NCBI GenBank assembly: GCA_030847615.1
Contig: JAUMIR010000012.1
Span: 191,001 to 255,000 of the forward strand
Direction: 5' to 3'
Length of the DNA: 64,000 nucleotides
Source of the DNA: Gambelia wislizenii
Lineage: Eukaryota > Chordata > Lepidosauria > Squamata > Crotaphytidae
The translations under genes and the position numbers were made by a program. The notes under the pieces were generated by a model that was given only the letters and a program-made list of their open reading frames with translations, ran no database searches and was not told the DNA's origin. Of this stretch, positions 1 through 12,500 are shown one piece after another. Each line of letters begins with the position of its first letter. The stretch's first letter is position 1.

Positions 1-2029
1 CTCTTGAGGAGCCACATTTGCGGGCCTTGGCAGGGCCTCCGCGTTGTGTGTGGTTGGATCAGTGGCCACGCTCTGGCCTCATACTTAGGAAAGGGACCAT
101 GCAGAGCTCCTCCTGACAAGCACCACAGTAAGGCCTCTCTGGGTTGGGGTCAGCCCTGGTCCCCATGAAGGTGGCTGTTGGGAGTGGGGGTCCACCTGCC
201 TCTCCCCCAGGCCATGTCCCCAGGCACCAACCCAGAGGCTAGGGAGCAGAAGGAGAGCAAGGCCACCCCACATGCCCAGGTCCGGTGCCCAGTGCCAAGG
301 ATGAACTGCTCTCAAGTGCATGGCACACCCAGTGAGGTTCTCTGGGGCGGGAAATAGGGGCTGGGGGAGGAAAGGCGGCTCCCCCAAACTCATCCTGACA
401 TGCTAGTTTGGCTTCTGCTCTGGGCCGGGGCAACCCCATGCTCAAGTGGGCACCGCAAGCGCCAGAGTCCAGCACACCTTGCCCGTCCCTCCCCTGGCTG
501 GGAGCTCCTGAAATCCCCCTCGGCAAAGCCTGGAAAGAATCCTAACCATCTTAGCTGTGGAAGCCCCCTCCCTCTCACTTGCCTACCAGCCCGGGGCCAG
601 TCAGTTTGCAGGGCTGACTCCGAGGGGCTCTACAAACCGAGCCCCGTTTGTGGATCTTTTTGGTTCACTTGTACATGGATTTGCTTCTAATTTGCTACAA
701 GAGCAACAAATGGATAAAACATTTACTGAGAAACACTTCATAGGGTCACACTAATTTCCTGTGTGCGTGCGCACACATGCCCTGCACTCCATTCTGCGTT
801 CTATTTTTACCACAAACATTTGGTGCACAATTGAGAAGAAACAGGTGACGCTAGGATGCTGCAGGGTGGGTAGGGGTGTGTGTGGGGGAGGGCACCCTAG
901 GATGAAGCACTGGGTCCTACGCTCAGCAACCAGAGGCCCAAGAAACAGTGGGGAGGGAAGTGGAGGGGGGGGCCCTGCAGAAATACCTTCCTTTTGTGAA
1001 CTACTAAACTCCCCCCACTCTGTGAATGCCTCTTGTGCCAGGCCCCAGGCAGATGCAGCCCCCACCCCACCCCATGTCCAGTCAGAAGTGGGGGGGGGCT
1101 TCCTGCTCTGCTTACACAACCCCCCTCCTTCTGCCCCCTTTGCCAGGCAAGAGGGATGCAAGCAGGTGGGCTGGCTGGCTCGCTAGAGCTCTCTCTAGAG
1201 CAGGAAGCCAAGCAAACGTGGGTTTGGTTTTTTATTTTTTAAAAAGCCCTGGATCTTGCAGGAGCAATGCTGACAAACTCTGGTTCCTCCTCCACTGTTC
1301 CTTCCTCTTCCGATAGCTCACCGAACACACCCTGCAGGGAATGCTGCTGCTCCCACTGGGGTCACCAACTGGCCACCGGCTCCCCTGGCCCAAAGCAGCT
1401 GTCGCAGGGTCTCCCTGGACCCCTCCCTTGGTTGCAGTATCTGCGGGTGAGAGACGCCTCTGGCCGGGCAAAGGGTGCTTTGGTGCTGGGTCATGCTTAC
1501 GTATGAAAGGCCTCTTCAGGCCAACAGGGTTGCTTGAGTGACATTTGGTCCGAGAAGTGGACTGGAAAGTGCAAAACCCGTTGGCCACCAGGCTCTGTCA
1601 CCTGGGGTCCCTTCCTCAAGTCTGACACATTGCTCAAGAAGGAGAGGGGCCAGGAGCATCCCACCATCTGAACCAAGCAGCACTACCTGGGACCAGCCCC
1701 CAGCCCCCAGTTTAAAGTCCAGGAATGAACACCCACCCTGCTGCCAGTCAGAGGAAGAGGCACTGGGGGGCTACCTGTCAGTTCCATACAGAAGGGGTAA
1801 CGTGCGACTCTTCCAGTCGGCCTGGCCCTCACCAGGCACCAAGGGCTTCCCCACCAGGCCAGCCAGAGGAAGGACCCCCTGTCCCTTGAGAGAACCGCCC
1901 TCAGGCTGCCTCCCCCCCCCGCCCCACTGCCTCCACTCCCAGAGGGAAGGAGAGTGCCTGCTGCAAAACCAGATTCACACACACACAGCAACACAGACAG
2001 ATGTACACCCCTCTCTCTGCAGCTCTCAC
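1..2029 (-). other. AXIN1: AXIN1 intron (downstream of first coding exon)
   Basis: No coding exon was recognised in this stretch on either strand. It begins inside the gene and ends at the splice donor of the RGS exon (GTGAGA, reading minus, at 2029-2024). It is GC-rich with short simple repeats, including a CA-rich run near 1976-1987. The remaining AXIN1 exons (GSK3- and beta-catenin-binding regions, DIX domain) lie outside the window to the left. Confidence 0.75.
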
Positions 2030-2976
2030 CTGAACTCCCTTCCCTCACTGTAACGCCTTGAGGCGGCGGCTGTGGCAGCAGCGGCAGAGGGAGGCGTGCA
2101 GGAGACGGCCCGCTGAGTGGCCGTCTCCAAGAGGAGCTTCTGGGTGAGCCGGCTGGAGGGCAGGGAGTCCCGGGGGGCAGCCACCCCCACCAGGGCCAGT
2201 GGCCCCCCTCCCTCGTCGGCCTCTCGGTCGCACTTCCACTCCTCGTCTTCGTTGAGGGTGGGCAAATAGCCCGGGAGGCCCTTCCCTGTCCCGGAGCCCG
2301 GGCTCTGGTCACTGTAGGCCTTGGGGCTCTCCCCGCCAGTCCTGGTGTACTCCAGGTAAATGTCGGACTTGAGGAAGAGCGGATAGGTGTTCTCCTCGAT
2401 GGCGGACTGGATCTCCGTCTGGGCCTGGTCAAAGATGGCCGGGTCAATCAGCTGCTTCAGCACGCAGTCCTTGAGGAAGCTCTTGGTGGCTGGCTTGATC
2501 TGCCGTGAGACGATCCCGTGCCCGTCCAGCACGTACTTCTTGTAGATGGCCTTGGCCAGCTTCAGCCGCTTCTCCTCGTTGGACTCGCACGGCTCCAGTT
2601 TCCGGAAGCCGCTACAGGCAAACCAGAAGTCCAGCAGGTCCGCGCAGCCCTCCTGCTTCAGGAAGGTCCGGAAAAGATGGATCCCATCCTGGTCGTCCAG
2701 CAGGGAGTGCAAGGACCCGGCCCAGCGCAGGTAGGGGGGCGTGGGAGAAGCACTCCCCTCTGGCTCGTAGCCCAGGTCCAGGTCCGGCCGCCTTGGGGTG
2801 GCCGTGGAGGTCTCCGTCTTGAGGGCATCACCCTTCCCGCAGTAGAACCCGTGGCCGGCCGGCCGCACCTCCGTGGGGATCAGCTCACCTTCCTCGCCAG
2901 GGACCGGCGGCCTGGGGGCATCCTCAGTGAAACTACCCCCGAGGTCCAGTGCGAAGTCTTGGCCCTGGACGCTCAT
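2030..2976 (-). CDS. AXIN1: AXIN1, first coding exon (N-terminus and RGS domain), partial gene
   Basis: Axin-1 is the scaffold of the beta-catenin destruction complex in Wnt signalling. This exon encodes residues 1-315 plus two bases of the next codon. The N-terminus carries the tankyrase-binding motif RPPVPG (residues 22-27), followed by acidic and Ser/Pro-rich sequence. The RGS domain, which binds APC, spans about residues 88-211 and is very close to human axin-1. The start at 2976 aligns with the human start ([20 protein letters not shown] against the human equivalent). The exon begins at an acceptor at 3061 (TTTTCCGATATTGCAG with a CTAAC branch-like motif upstream), leaving 85 nt of 5' UTR. 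Its donor is AG|GTGAGA at 2029. Between the [10 protein letters not shown] motif and [10 protein letters not shown] there is extra sequence relative to human, with an alanine-rich run at about residues 298-305. The rest of the gene is outside the window. Confidence 0.95.
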
Positions 2977-3449
2977 CTTGACGGCAATGCTTGTTGGCAC
3001 AGGAGCAAGAGCGGAAGAGCGGCCCGACTCTCAGCGCCCCGGGAGGGACACACCACGCCGGCTGCAATATCGGAAAACAGCAACAGTTAGGCAGGCGGAG
3101 GGGGCAGCCGGGAGGAGGAGGAGAAGGCGTGGGAGCCACACCGCGGAGGAAGGGGCGAGAGGAAAAGGTGGTGGACACCCCCCCCCCGCTGCTGCCGCCG
3201 GGGTTTTTTTGACAGAGGCTGGGGTGCTCCTGGACCGGCAGGGGTTATTCAGCAAACCTCAGGGTGCGGGGGAAACGCCCTAACAAAATATGGGCTCCAG
3301 TTTTGCAAGAGCCTAGAACCAGGCGGCCCTTCTCCAGGTGACAAGGAACTGCAACTCCCAGCAACCCCAAAGCTGCCCCAGCCAATGGAGAGGAATGCTG
3401 GGAGTTGCGGTGCCCTGTGACATCCAAAGAAGCAAGGCAAAGCAGCCGC

Positions 3450-4700
3450 GACTCAGCGCCTGGGCGTGCACGTGTCGGCGCACTCTCACACACGCGTGCA
3501 GGCACAGCGGGCGGAGGCCCAGGGATGCGGGCCAGGGCTGCGGGGCTTCCGGATCCACACGTGCACCGTCCGGCTCCGGTCTTTGTTTGACGGCTGCCGG
3601 CGGGGGGGGGGTCTTCCACTGACGGACTCTTCCGGGGAGCCCTCCCGCCGCGCCTGCCTCGGGCACGTGAGGACCCGCCAGGAGACCCGGGTCAGGCGCC
3701 CCGGAGGGAGGAGGCGGCGGCGGCGGCAGCCCCGGAGCCCAGGCCGGCCCCCGCCCGCCCGCCCGCCCGCCCGGCCTCCCTCGCTCGCTCGCTCGCTCAC
3801 CGGCGGCCCAGAGTCGGCAGCAAGACCAGGCCCAGGCCCAGGCGGCGGCGGACGAGGCCCCGCGGCTCCGGCCCCGAGGAGGAGGCGGCGGCGGCGGCGG
3901 CGGAGGCAGAGGCGGCGGGTCGGACATCGGCCCCGGAAGGCGGGCGGCGGCGCCGGGGCCCCATCTTGGCCGCCGCCGCGCGGGGGACGGACGGACGGGC
4001 GGGCGGGCGGACGGACAGGCGGACAGCCTCCCTCCTTCCCTCGCCCGCTCGCTCCCGGCCGGCCGGCTGTCTGTCTGTCCGCCTCCGTCCGTCCCTTCCT
4101 CCCTCCGTCCCTTCCTTCCTTCCGCCGCCAGCGACCGAGGGAGCGGCTCAGCGGCGCCCCCGCGCGGCCCCGACAGACTCCGCAGCCGCCGAGGCCCCCT
4201 CCCTCTCGGTTTGGAACGGAGCGGCGGAAGCGGAAGCGGAAGCGGAAGCGGCGGCCTTGGGTCGCCCGTCCCCTGAAGGCGTCCGGTGCGAAGCGCCTCT
4301 TTCCGTGCCCGGCTCGCGCGAGGGGCTCCGGGGAGGGAAGGCGGGCAGGAAGGAAGGCGGGCAGGAAGGCGGTCGGCCGGCCGGCCGGTGGGGAGCAGCC
4401 GCCCCCGGGGCGAGAGGGCGCGTCTGGCGCTTCCCCCTCCGCACCCGAGCCGTTTATTGTTGCGCGGAGCAGCGCCGCCGCCGGGCTCTGACCCAGCCTC
4501 CCTGGCACCCTTCTGCACACGCATCTGGGCCTTCCCACGCGTCTCTCGGAGCCTGGGTGCCGAGGCTCTTGTTCGCAGCCGGCGGTGCCTCGAAGGCGGC
4601 AGGCAGGTGCGGGAAGGACGGGAAGGGCGAGCAGCGGGGCGAGCGTTAGCTTCCGCCCTTTGGGCGCGCTGCGGTTAAAGTCCCGGCACGCCCTCGTAAG
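3450..4700 (-). promoter_or_regulatory. AXIN1: AXIN1 CpG-island promoter and probable non-coding first exon
   Basis: This is a very GC- and CpG-dense stretch rich in simple repeats: CCG, CTCG and GCCC runs, and GGAC/GGCG tandem units near 3985-4025. It lies just upstream, in the minus direction, of the AXIN1 coding exon. A good minus-strand donor (CCGCCG|GTGAGC, exon end at 3801) would splice a non-coding exon 1 to the acceptor at 3061. The transcription start is not defined by any motif I can see. Long open frames here on both strands are a consequence of base composition and show no recognisable protein. Confidence 0.6.
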
Positions 4701-4770
4701 GCTTCCTCCCCGACTCACCTGATGCCATCCTGCTCGCCCAAATGCCAGCAGCGCCCACAGCCCCGGCTGG

Positions 4771-7700
4771 CTGCAGTGGGAGGGATCCAGGTCCAGAGGG
4801 ACTCAGGAGGGGGCCTTCTCTGGAAAGCTGCCCAGGGAAGACCCGGTGGAAAGTGGACTCCGTGGGCCGCCTCTAGTGAGAGCCAACAAGCCGTGCCAAA
4901 GAGAGTCACTAGAGGCCGGCCTACAGACGGTGGCCCCCAGTGACAAAGGCAGAGGGAGCAAGGGTGGTTAGAGCGTAACTTCTTGCAAACACACTCTGCA
5001 TCCACACAATAACAGCACTTGAAACTGTCACAGGTAACATGACAGACCTTTCCCCCAGCCTACACAGCGGGAGAGTGAGCACAGACTGCGTTGGCTTCCA
5101 TCAGCCAAAGGCCTCTTTGCTTTGGCTGGAGATGGATGCTTAATGCCCAAGGTGTGTCTGCCTGCCAGAAAACTGCCAGTCCTGACTGCCCAGGGCTTCT
5201 GAGCCACAGGGAACACAAGCGTGCCACACCTCCAGGCAGCTCTCCCAAGGGCAAACCATCCACTCTGCCCCTGGAAAGTGGCCACCATTCCTCTTGCCCT
5301 TTCAATCTGTGGGTCTGCATGCTCCAGGCAGGCCCACAGCAGGGAGTGGGGAGAAAAGGGGGGGACAAAGCTTTCATCAAAGCCCACTTGCCCCCAGGGT
5401 CTTTTTATCCCTTCCCATTAATTCAGCAGCAGCACTTGAGCAGAATTCTTTGAAATGAGAAGGAAGCTGTGATGAAAGTCTTACAGAGCGTCTGTTCCAG
5501 CCTCTATCTGCCACGTTGTGAATGCATTATGTATGGCCAGGTCCAGGGCCTTTTGTTGGGGCTGACTATGTCATGGCCCATAAAAGTAGACTGGATTAGC
5601 CACAGTGGATTAAAAGATTTTCTTCTTCAGAGTTTGCCTGATAATGCAACAATTGCCCTAGAAAGTCCCTTTGAAGTCGACACAACTCTCTTATTTTGCC
5701 ATCTGTAACGCCATGCCTTGCTCCAGAGGGAGGAAAAGAGCAGAGCCTGTTTTCATGAGGAAAGAGCACCAGGGAGCAGCCTCACTTTTACTCCTCCAAA
5801 CTCCTGATCCACTTTGGGAAGGCAGGCAGACAGACCTCTTGAGCAGCCCTCCTGACAAGCAGACAGGGCCCGACTGGAATAAGCTGGCCTGCTTTGGATA
5901 AATGCTGGGCCTCCCCACTATGCTTCTTGTCCTCTCCCTCCCCTTCTACTGAGCTCCAAGAGCGCAATCGCAGTTGGGAGAGGTTTGTCTCCCTCTGTTT
6001 GCCTGATGCAAAACTCATGGCAAAGGGCAGATCTCTGTCAGCACCACACCACTGAGTAACACGGGAGAAAGGAGAGGAAACCCACTCCAGCCCACCCCAC
6101 TGCACCCCACAGTCAAGACGCCACGCCCACACATGAAACTGTCCCAGCCCTCCAAGCTTTGATCTCCAAAGGGGTCACGGGACATCAGATGGCCAAGAGG
6201 TGCCCCTGCTAAGGGGACTGGAACCAAGGATGGACCCACACCCACCAGGAAGGCCTCTCCTCATCACAAGGGGCTTTGCAGCAAATGGTGGCCGCCTGCT
6301 GGGAGGGGCCAGTGGGTGGCGGGAGCAGGGCGTAACCCCACTCTAACGAGCTGCCTTTGAAAATGCAATATGAAAGCGCAACAAAAGCAACCTGGCAGGA
6401 CTCCCTACTCCCCCACCCAACTGCTTTGTCTGCAGTTTATTCTGGGGGTGTAGAAGAAGGAACTGGGTTATGGGGGCGTTGAGAGGGGGTGTCTGAGGAA
6501 GGGCCCCATTGTCTCACCTGCTGCCTGGGTGGCACTGCCCTCCCGCCGGGTTTTCTGCCGTCCGCCATGACAGCAGCCGTCCAGAGCACTTTCCAGCACC
6601 CCGGGAACCCCTTCCCCTCTCATGGCAACTGGCCTGGCAACCTGGAAGATGGCAAGCGTTCACTTTGTGCTGCGGCAGCAGCCGGGGCTCCTCCACTGGA
6701 TTGGCTGAGGCCCCACCAAACGATGGCCCTTCAAATCCTACAGTAACTATGGCAACCAGCCCTCGTAGGCACCACCAGTTTACTTATAACGGCCAGATAA
6801 ACAGTCGCAACAGGGCCACTTTCATCCCACACGGAACAATTTTCTTCCGCCATTTCTCTGTTTTCCGGTAAGGCGCTAAAAGGCAGCGGCAGGGGGGCAA
6901 AAAGAGTGGGAGGTGGCGAGGGCCCCAGCGCTTCCCCTTCCCCATCTGGCTGGCTACCTTCTGCTCTTGGCTGCTGCGGCTGAGGCCCAGCACAATGGGC
7001 GCCTTCGTCACAGGGTGTCTCTGCATGCGCACCAGACGCGCTCAGTGCCCCTCCCTCCCCATCCTCCCACCCAACCAAACACCCTCTGGCAGGAAAACGC
7101 AGGCAAGGAACATCTGGGGCAGGCAGGAGAGGCTTGTACATTGGCTACTTTTGCCAGAGATTAAAGGCAGGCTGGGCTGTCCCTTCTCATAATGCCAATG
7201 GGCAAGTCGGCCATTCTTCAACATGGTGTGGAATAGCAATATCATGGAAAGACCGTTTTTCTCTCCCCAAAGCAGCCAGCAAAAGGCCAGAAAGAGAAAC
7301 CTCCACAAGGGCCTGTGACCCCCTTGTCACCCCCTCTGTACTGCTCCCTTCCCAGGAAAGGCTTGCCCACCCTAGGAGCTCCTGCCTCACGGACAGAGAG
7401 CCATTCCAAAGCCCCAATAGGCAGGGTAGCCAACTTCTCCCAGGAGCGCAGCTCTGAGGCCCTAAGAACTGCTTGGCAAAGAAAGGGAGTCTCTGGCTAC
7501 AAAGGGCACAGGTGGCCCCCAGCTTTGCTGTTCAGCAGAGATGATGAGCCCAACATGCCTAAAGCACACATCTGACCCGAGCGATAGCCCCACGCTGCCG
7601 TTTGGAAAAGGAGGATAACCGTCCTGCCCAGGGAGTCCCCCCCCCCGCACAGGCTGGGTAGGGGGCAGAGTAGCAGCCCAAGGCGCTGGGATCACAACCA

Positions 7701-9340
7701 CAACAGAGGCACAAGGAGGGTGGACCCTGAGGGCCAAGAGACCCTCAAGGGAGAAAGAAGGGTGGGATGAGGCAGACAGGGCAGATTTCAAGCAGCTAGA
7801 GGAACCTGGCACAAGTCAGCAATGTCACTGACCTCAAAGAGATCAGTGAGGCAGCAGAGAAGGCATGGAAGACAATCCAGGGACACCGGCAGCTTTCTCT
7901 AGGAAAAAATCCTTTAATGGCGAGTCTTCTTAAAGCTCAGAGCAGGGATTAGCCTACAGCAGAGTACTGGGACAGGAACTGACAACCAGCAAGGGCAAAG
8001 AAGAATCTACAAGACCAAAGCACCTCCCAATGACACCGACGAGCAAAAGGCTCCCAGCAAAAGCCAGCTTTCCTTATGTAGCAAGGGATTGATTGCAAGA
8101 TAGCTCTATGATGGTCACTACCCAAGATGGCTTTAAAAGGCCACTGGATGGCTACTGGCCACAAAAGATGACCGAGACCAGCTCCCACATTCAAAGGTGA
8201 ATACACCTGTATGAATGAGCTACTAAAAGGGCTTTGCTACCCCCCCCCCCATGACTGGTAGATCCTATGGGGCGGGGAGACTAAAATGCCAGAGGCACTG
8301 CAATTGGGCCCGTGCCATTTGCATACTGCTCTGGGGTGGCCAGACAGAGGCCAGGCTTAAACCAAGAGCCAGACTTTCTGGCTCACTGTGCCACACGCCT
8401 GCAGCCATTACGCCTCAGTCTGACCCAGCACTACGGTGGTCCTCCTGTTGCACCCAAAGGGATGCTCCTTGGACTGTGACAGGGCAGCACAGAGAACAGA
8501 CGTCTGTTTGTTACTGTTACTCCTGTCTAAATGAAAGCCTGCTAGGTGGTCCACTGTGCTCTGGCTTCCCCATCCTTGTGGGTACTGGGAGCCCTTCCAA
8601 GTTGCCATTTCCATGCTGGTTTCCACCTGGAGCTTCAGCAAAGATGGGAACTCCCAACTGGGCCGGAGAAATAAGGACAGCCCTCCCTCCACCCCACCAC
8701 AGGGCACGTGCAATTCTTTTGCCTGTTCACTCTGGGTCTTATTCCGCTGCCATGACTGGGCTTAAGGGACATGCTGGTTTCTGCTGGGGCCGGAAGCAAC
8801 CACAGTGGGACTCGGTGGCCCAGGCGCCAGCCACAACCTTCCACACACACCAAAAAGGAGATGGGCAGACAGAGAAACAACACTCAGCCTTCCGGCTTCT
8901 AGAACCTGAATCCTTACACTGGAGAGAAGACTGCATCTGTTCAGAAACTTTTCACAGGCAACTGTTTTCTGTGTGGCTCTGCCTTGGTCCCCTAACAGCA
9001 CCATCCACCAGCTAACGGAAGCCTCAGAGCGGCTCACATCAATGAATCGTTTGCTGTGTGTCCACCCTCAGGAGAGGCAACCTAGCCCATCTCATGTTCT
9101 GCTGCAAAATCTTGCTATTGATCCAGAGGACAGCCCCCCAAGAAACAAGACGCTCTGCAACCTCAAGATGCTATGAGGCCACTGGTTCCCTCCCAACCCC
9201 CGGGTGCTCCATGGTCAAGTGGGTGAAAAAGGGCTCCAGCCTCTGGACTGATGTGCAAGGGAATCAAGGCAGGCAGAACAGCTCACCTCTGCAGCTATGA
9301 TGTGCAAGGAAAGACCAACAAATCATGAGGTGAGAGGATG
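4771..9340. other. intergenic region between AXIN1 and MRPL28
   Basis: I find no protein-coding exon on either strand. The stretch contains a GC-moderate element at about 6550-6890 with CCAAT, YY1-like and RFX-like motifs (listed separately). The rest looks like ordinary non-coding sequence with short open frames only. Confidence 0.5.
6550..6890. promoter_or_regulatory. possible promoter or enhancer with RFX X-box-like and YY1-like motifs
   Basis: Three GGCAAC-type RFX half sites occur in a short span: ATGGCAACTGG near 6622, CTGGCAACCTGG near 6634 and ATGGCAACCAGC near 6748. An inverted CCAAT box (GGATTGGCTGAG) lies near 6700. Two CCGCCAT motifs (YY1-like) lie near 6563 and 6849. There is no TATA box. 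A good plus-strand donor sequence (TTTTCCG|GTAAGG) at about 6868 could end an unknown exon. The motifs are seen; the function is inferred. No transcript or gene is recognised. Confidence 0.3.
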
Positions 9341-9346
9341 CCTCTT

Positions 9347-9352
9347 TTTATT
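9347..9352 (-). terminator. MRPL28: MRPL28 polyadenylation signal AATAAA
   Basis: TTTATT on the plus strand reads AATAAA on the minus strand, about 250 bp downstream of the MRPL28 stop codon. A 3' UTR of this length is reasonable. No other consensus signal is seen between it and the stop. Confidence 0.6.
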
Positions 9353-9599
9353 GGGGCTGCTCAAGTGGAAGCTGGGAACATCATGCAGGACAGTTGGTTC
9401 CACCCCAGGTCTAAACAGTGAGTGATGTCCTTTGTCACAACTCCCCCCTGGAGGGCCCAGCACGCACCCTTTCCTCCCATCACAAGCTTCAGGCAGCCAT
9501 GGCACATGGGAACAGTACTGGATCCAGCCCCACTCCAAGACAAACCCACAAACTCAGAGGGTATGAGAAGTTCACCAAGTCCAAGTCTGCTGCTCCTTC

Positions 9600-12500
9600 C
9601 TAGGGCCTCTGGCCTTCAGCAGATCCTGAAAGTCTCTGTTCTTGAAGTTGCTGCACCAGTTCTTCTGTGAAGACTTTGAAGAGGGGAACGGGATCCTGAG
9701 AAAGGCAGAAGAGGAAAGAGATCTGGGTACCCAACCCATCATAGCAGCCTTTGACAAAAATGAGCAGTGTCTTCATCACAGAGCGCAAAAGGAACCCAAT
9801 GAAGAGCTGGCCCTTCCCGTCGGACCATGTAGTGGACTCAACAACAAGGAGCACCTTCCAGCCTCAAAGCCTGCATCTGAGCACAGAGCCCTACTCTCAC
9901 AGAGACTCCCTGGAACAGAGGGGTAACACAGAGGCCAGCGCCTCTGTGTGTGTGTGCGCGCGCGCCTCTTCAAACTGCCTGTTGACATATGACAACCCCA
10001 TAAATTTTACAGGGTTTTGTTAGGCAAAGGCTACTCAGAGGTGGTTTTGTCAGTTCCTTCCTCTGAAATATAGCTTAGAAGACTAACCTACCAACCTAGA
10101 ACATAAGACGGGAGAAATGAATCACTGCCCACAAGTTGTCCAAACCTAGGCCTACCTTCTTCTCCAGGAGCCGTTGCTTTTCGACAGCTTCTTCCAAACT
10201 CAGACCAACCCACTCAGCTTCTTCCTCTGGGATAACAAACTCCTGCAGGTGCAAAACAGACATATATTTAATGGCAAGAAAACAGCAGGAACTAGGCAGC
10301 ACAGAAACACTCTGCATGAGGCAGATTGCTTGGTCTGCTGGGCTCAGCATTTTATTGGTCATTATTGCCTCTTTTGTGAAGTCTTCCAAATGCAAAAGAG
10401 TCTGGAGTAATAAACACCTGAGGCGAAGCACAAAAATCAGTGTGTATAGAGCCATTGTGCTGTCTATTCTCCTTTACGGGTCTGAAACATGGGTCACCTA
10501 TTGCCACCACCTACGACTCCTCGAACGCTTTCATCAGCGCTGTTTACGCACAATCCTAAATATACACTGGACTGACTATGTGACGAATGTTGCTGTCCTT
10601 GAGCAAGCAGGGATCACCAGCATTGAGGCCATGATATTGAGAACGCAGCTGCGCTGGGCAGGGCACGTTTCTAGGATGGAGGACCATCGCCTCCCAAAAA
10701 TAGTACTCTATGGTGAACTCGCCATGGGTCAGCGTAAGAGGGGCGCTCCAAAAAAGCGATACAAGGACTCCCTGAAACAACATCTCAGGCTCGGCCAAAT
10801 TGATCACCAACAATGGTCCACCCTGGCCTCACATCGGGAGGCATGGAGACGCACTATCCACAATGCTGCAGCCTTATTTGAGAACTCACGCCGAACAAGT
10901 CTTGAAGAGAAACAAGAACGCAGAAAGAATCACAACCCGGAAACATCACCCAAGGAGACCTTCTGCTGTGCTTTCTGCAACTGGACTTGTTTATCTTGGA
11001 TTGGCCTTTTTAGTCATCAGCGCGCTTGCAGAAAACCCGGGATGAGTCCTTCCTGAACCTTCGTTTGCGAAGAAAAGCCAGAGAGAGAGAGAGAGAGAGA
11101 GAGTGCCTCTTTAGGGTTTCCGAAAGGACCCCTACTCAGGGATGCTGCATTGAACTGGGGGGCCGTGGCATGCAAAACAAGGGTACCACCACACTAACAG
11201 GCCAATGAATTCTCCACTGCTGAGGAAACGGGAGTGTAAGTTTTATTGTCCCAGACATGTGTGGACCAAACTGCTCATTCAGTTCCTGCAGCGACATGCT
11301 CTTTGCCTTTGCTCCGAGTCCTCTTGACAATTCTTTAGGAAGTGGGAGATACAGAGTACAGCCCAAATAGGCTTGTAAGCTGGTCTAGTCACACAGATGC
11401 TTTTGAGGCCCACCTGTAACCCATTAAATGGCTATGAACAGTGGCAACTGACTGGAATCATGATACCCCCAGCTTAAGAACGAGTGAAGCCCTAAGGACA
11501 CCCAATCAATGTGTCTAAAGGCAAAATCATTTTAATGATATTTGAATGCTTGGAAGTGCCATGTGTGTAAGGCAGAAAAAGTGGATAGTCTTAATAATAA
11601 TAATAATAATAATAATAATTTATTTATTTATATCCCGACCGTCTACGAAATGCAATCGAGGCGGTTTACAACTATTAAGATCACTGAGAGAATTCAAGCC
11701 GGAGACAACACTTGAACTGGAATCTTTTAAGAGGGTGGGCCTGGAACCAATGGGTAGAAATTTCAGAGGAACAATTTCAGGTAAATCTCTGAAGAAGCCT
11801 CTAACTGCTAGTGTTATTTTACTATCTGTTTGGAAGAGCGTGCCTTTGGAAATAGTGGGCTCTCTCCTCCACCTGGGGTACATGAACAGAGAACAAACAG
11901 CTGTCTGTCAGCAATGCTGTAGTCAAACCCAGCATCTCTCAATGATTTGGTCTCAGTGTCCTACAAGGTCCCCCGCCCCACTCGAGAATACTACAATGGC
12001 TGCCATTTCGCAGTAACCCTATGCCGCTCTGGCATCCTGACGCTGACAAGAAGCAAAAAGGACCAGAACGATAGGTAACAACTGCACCGTATTTGCACTG
12101 GAAGATCCCCTCCTCTGGCCCTCCCCAGGCACTGACTTCATGGTGGACAAAGAGCGGCGCCCACCTTGTATTTGTTATAGATGGCCTCCCTCCTTGCTGG
12201 GTCGTCCGGATGGAGGGAAGGGTCCCGCCGTGCAAGTCTCAGCAGCATGGTGCGCTTCAGGTCCATGCCCAGTTTGGAGCACAGCTCAGCCTTTGGGGTC
12301 TGTGGGGCCAGAGGAAGAGGACAGGCAGGCTTCTCCAGCACTTGCTATGGGTTCGCTCTTCTGAGCCAAGACCCCAACAGGGCTATTCGTGGCCGGGACC
12401 CCAGCCAGGAGCAGCCCTGGGGCGGTGGTCTGCAGGGCAGGGGCAAAGCCACCCTTTGGCGGCCCCCTCCTCCTCCTCACCTTCAGGATGTAGAAGTCGA

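Noticed and set aside
3313..4718. Overlapping open frames of 341-410 codons on both strands in the AXIN1 promoter
   Set aside because: CpG-island composition and simple repeats explain them. There is no family similarity and no consistent splice structure.
6731..6871. Plus-strand open frame ending in a possible splice donor near 6868
   Set aside because: The peptide (MATSPRRHHQFTYNGQ...) is not recognised, codon use is not convincing, and no partner exon was found. The segment is kept only as a possible regulatory element.
10136..10389. N-terminal part of the 306-codon plus-strand frame that ends in the LINE
   Set aside because: This part is antisense to MRPL28 exon 4 and intron. Only the portion from about 10390 onward is retrotransposon-derived.
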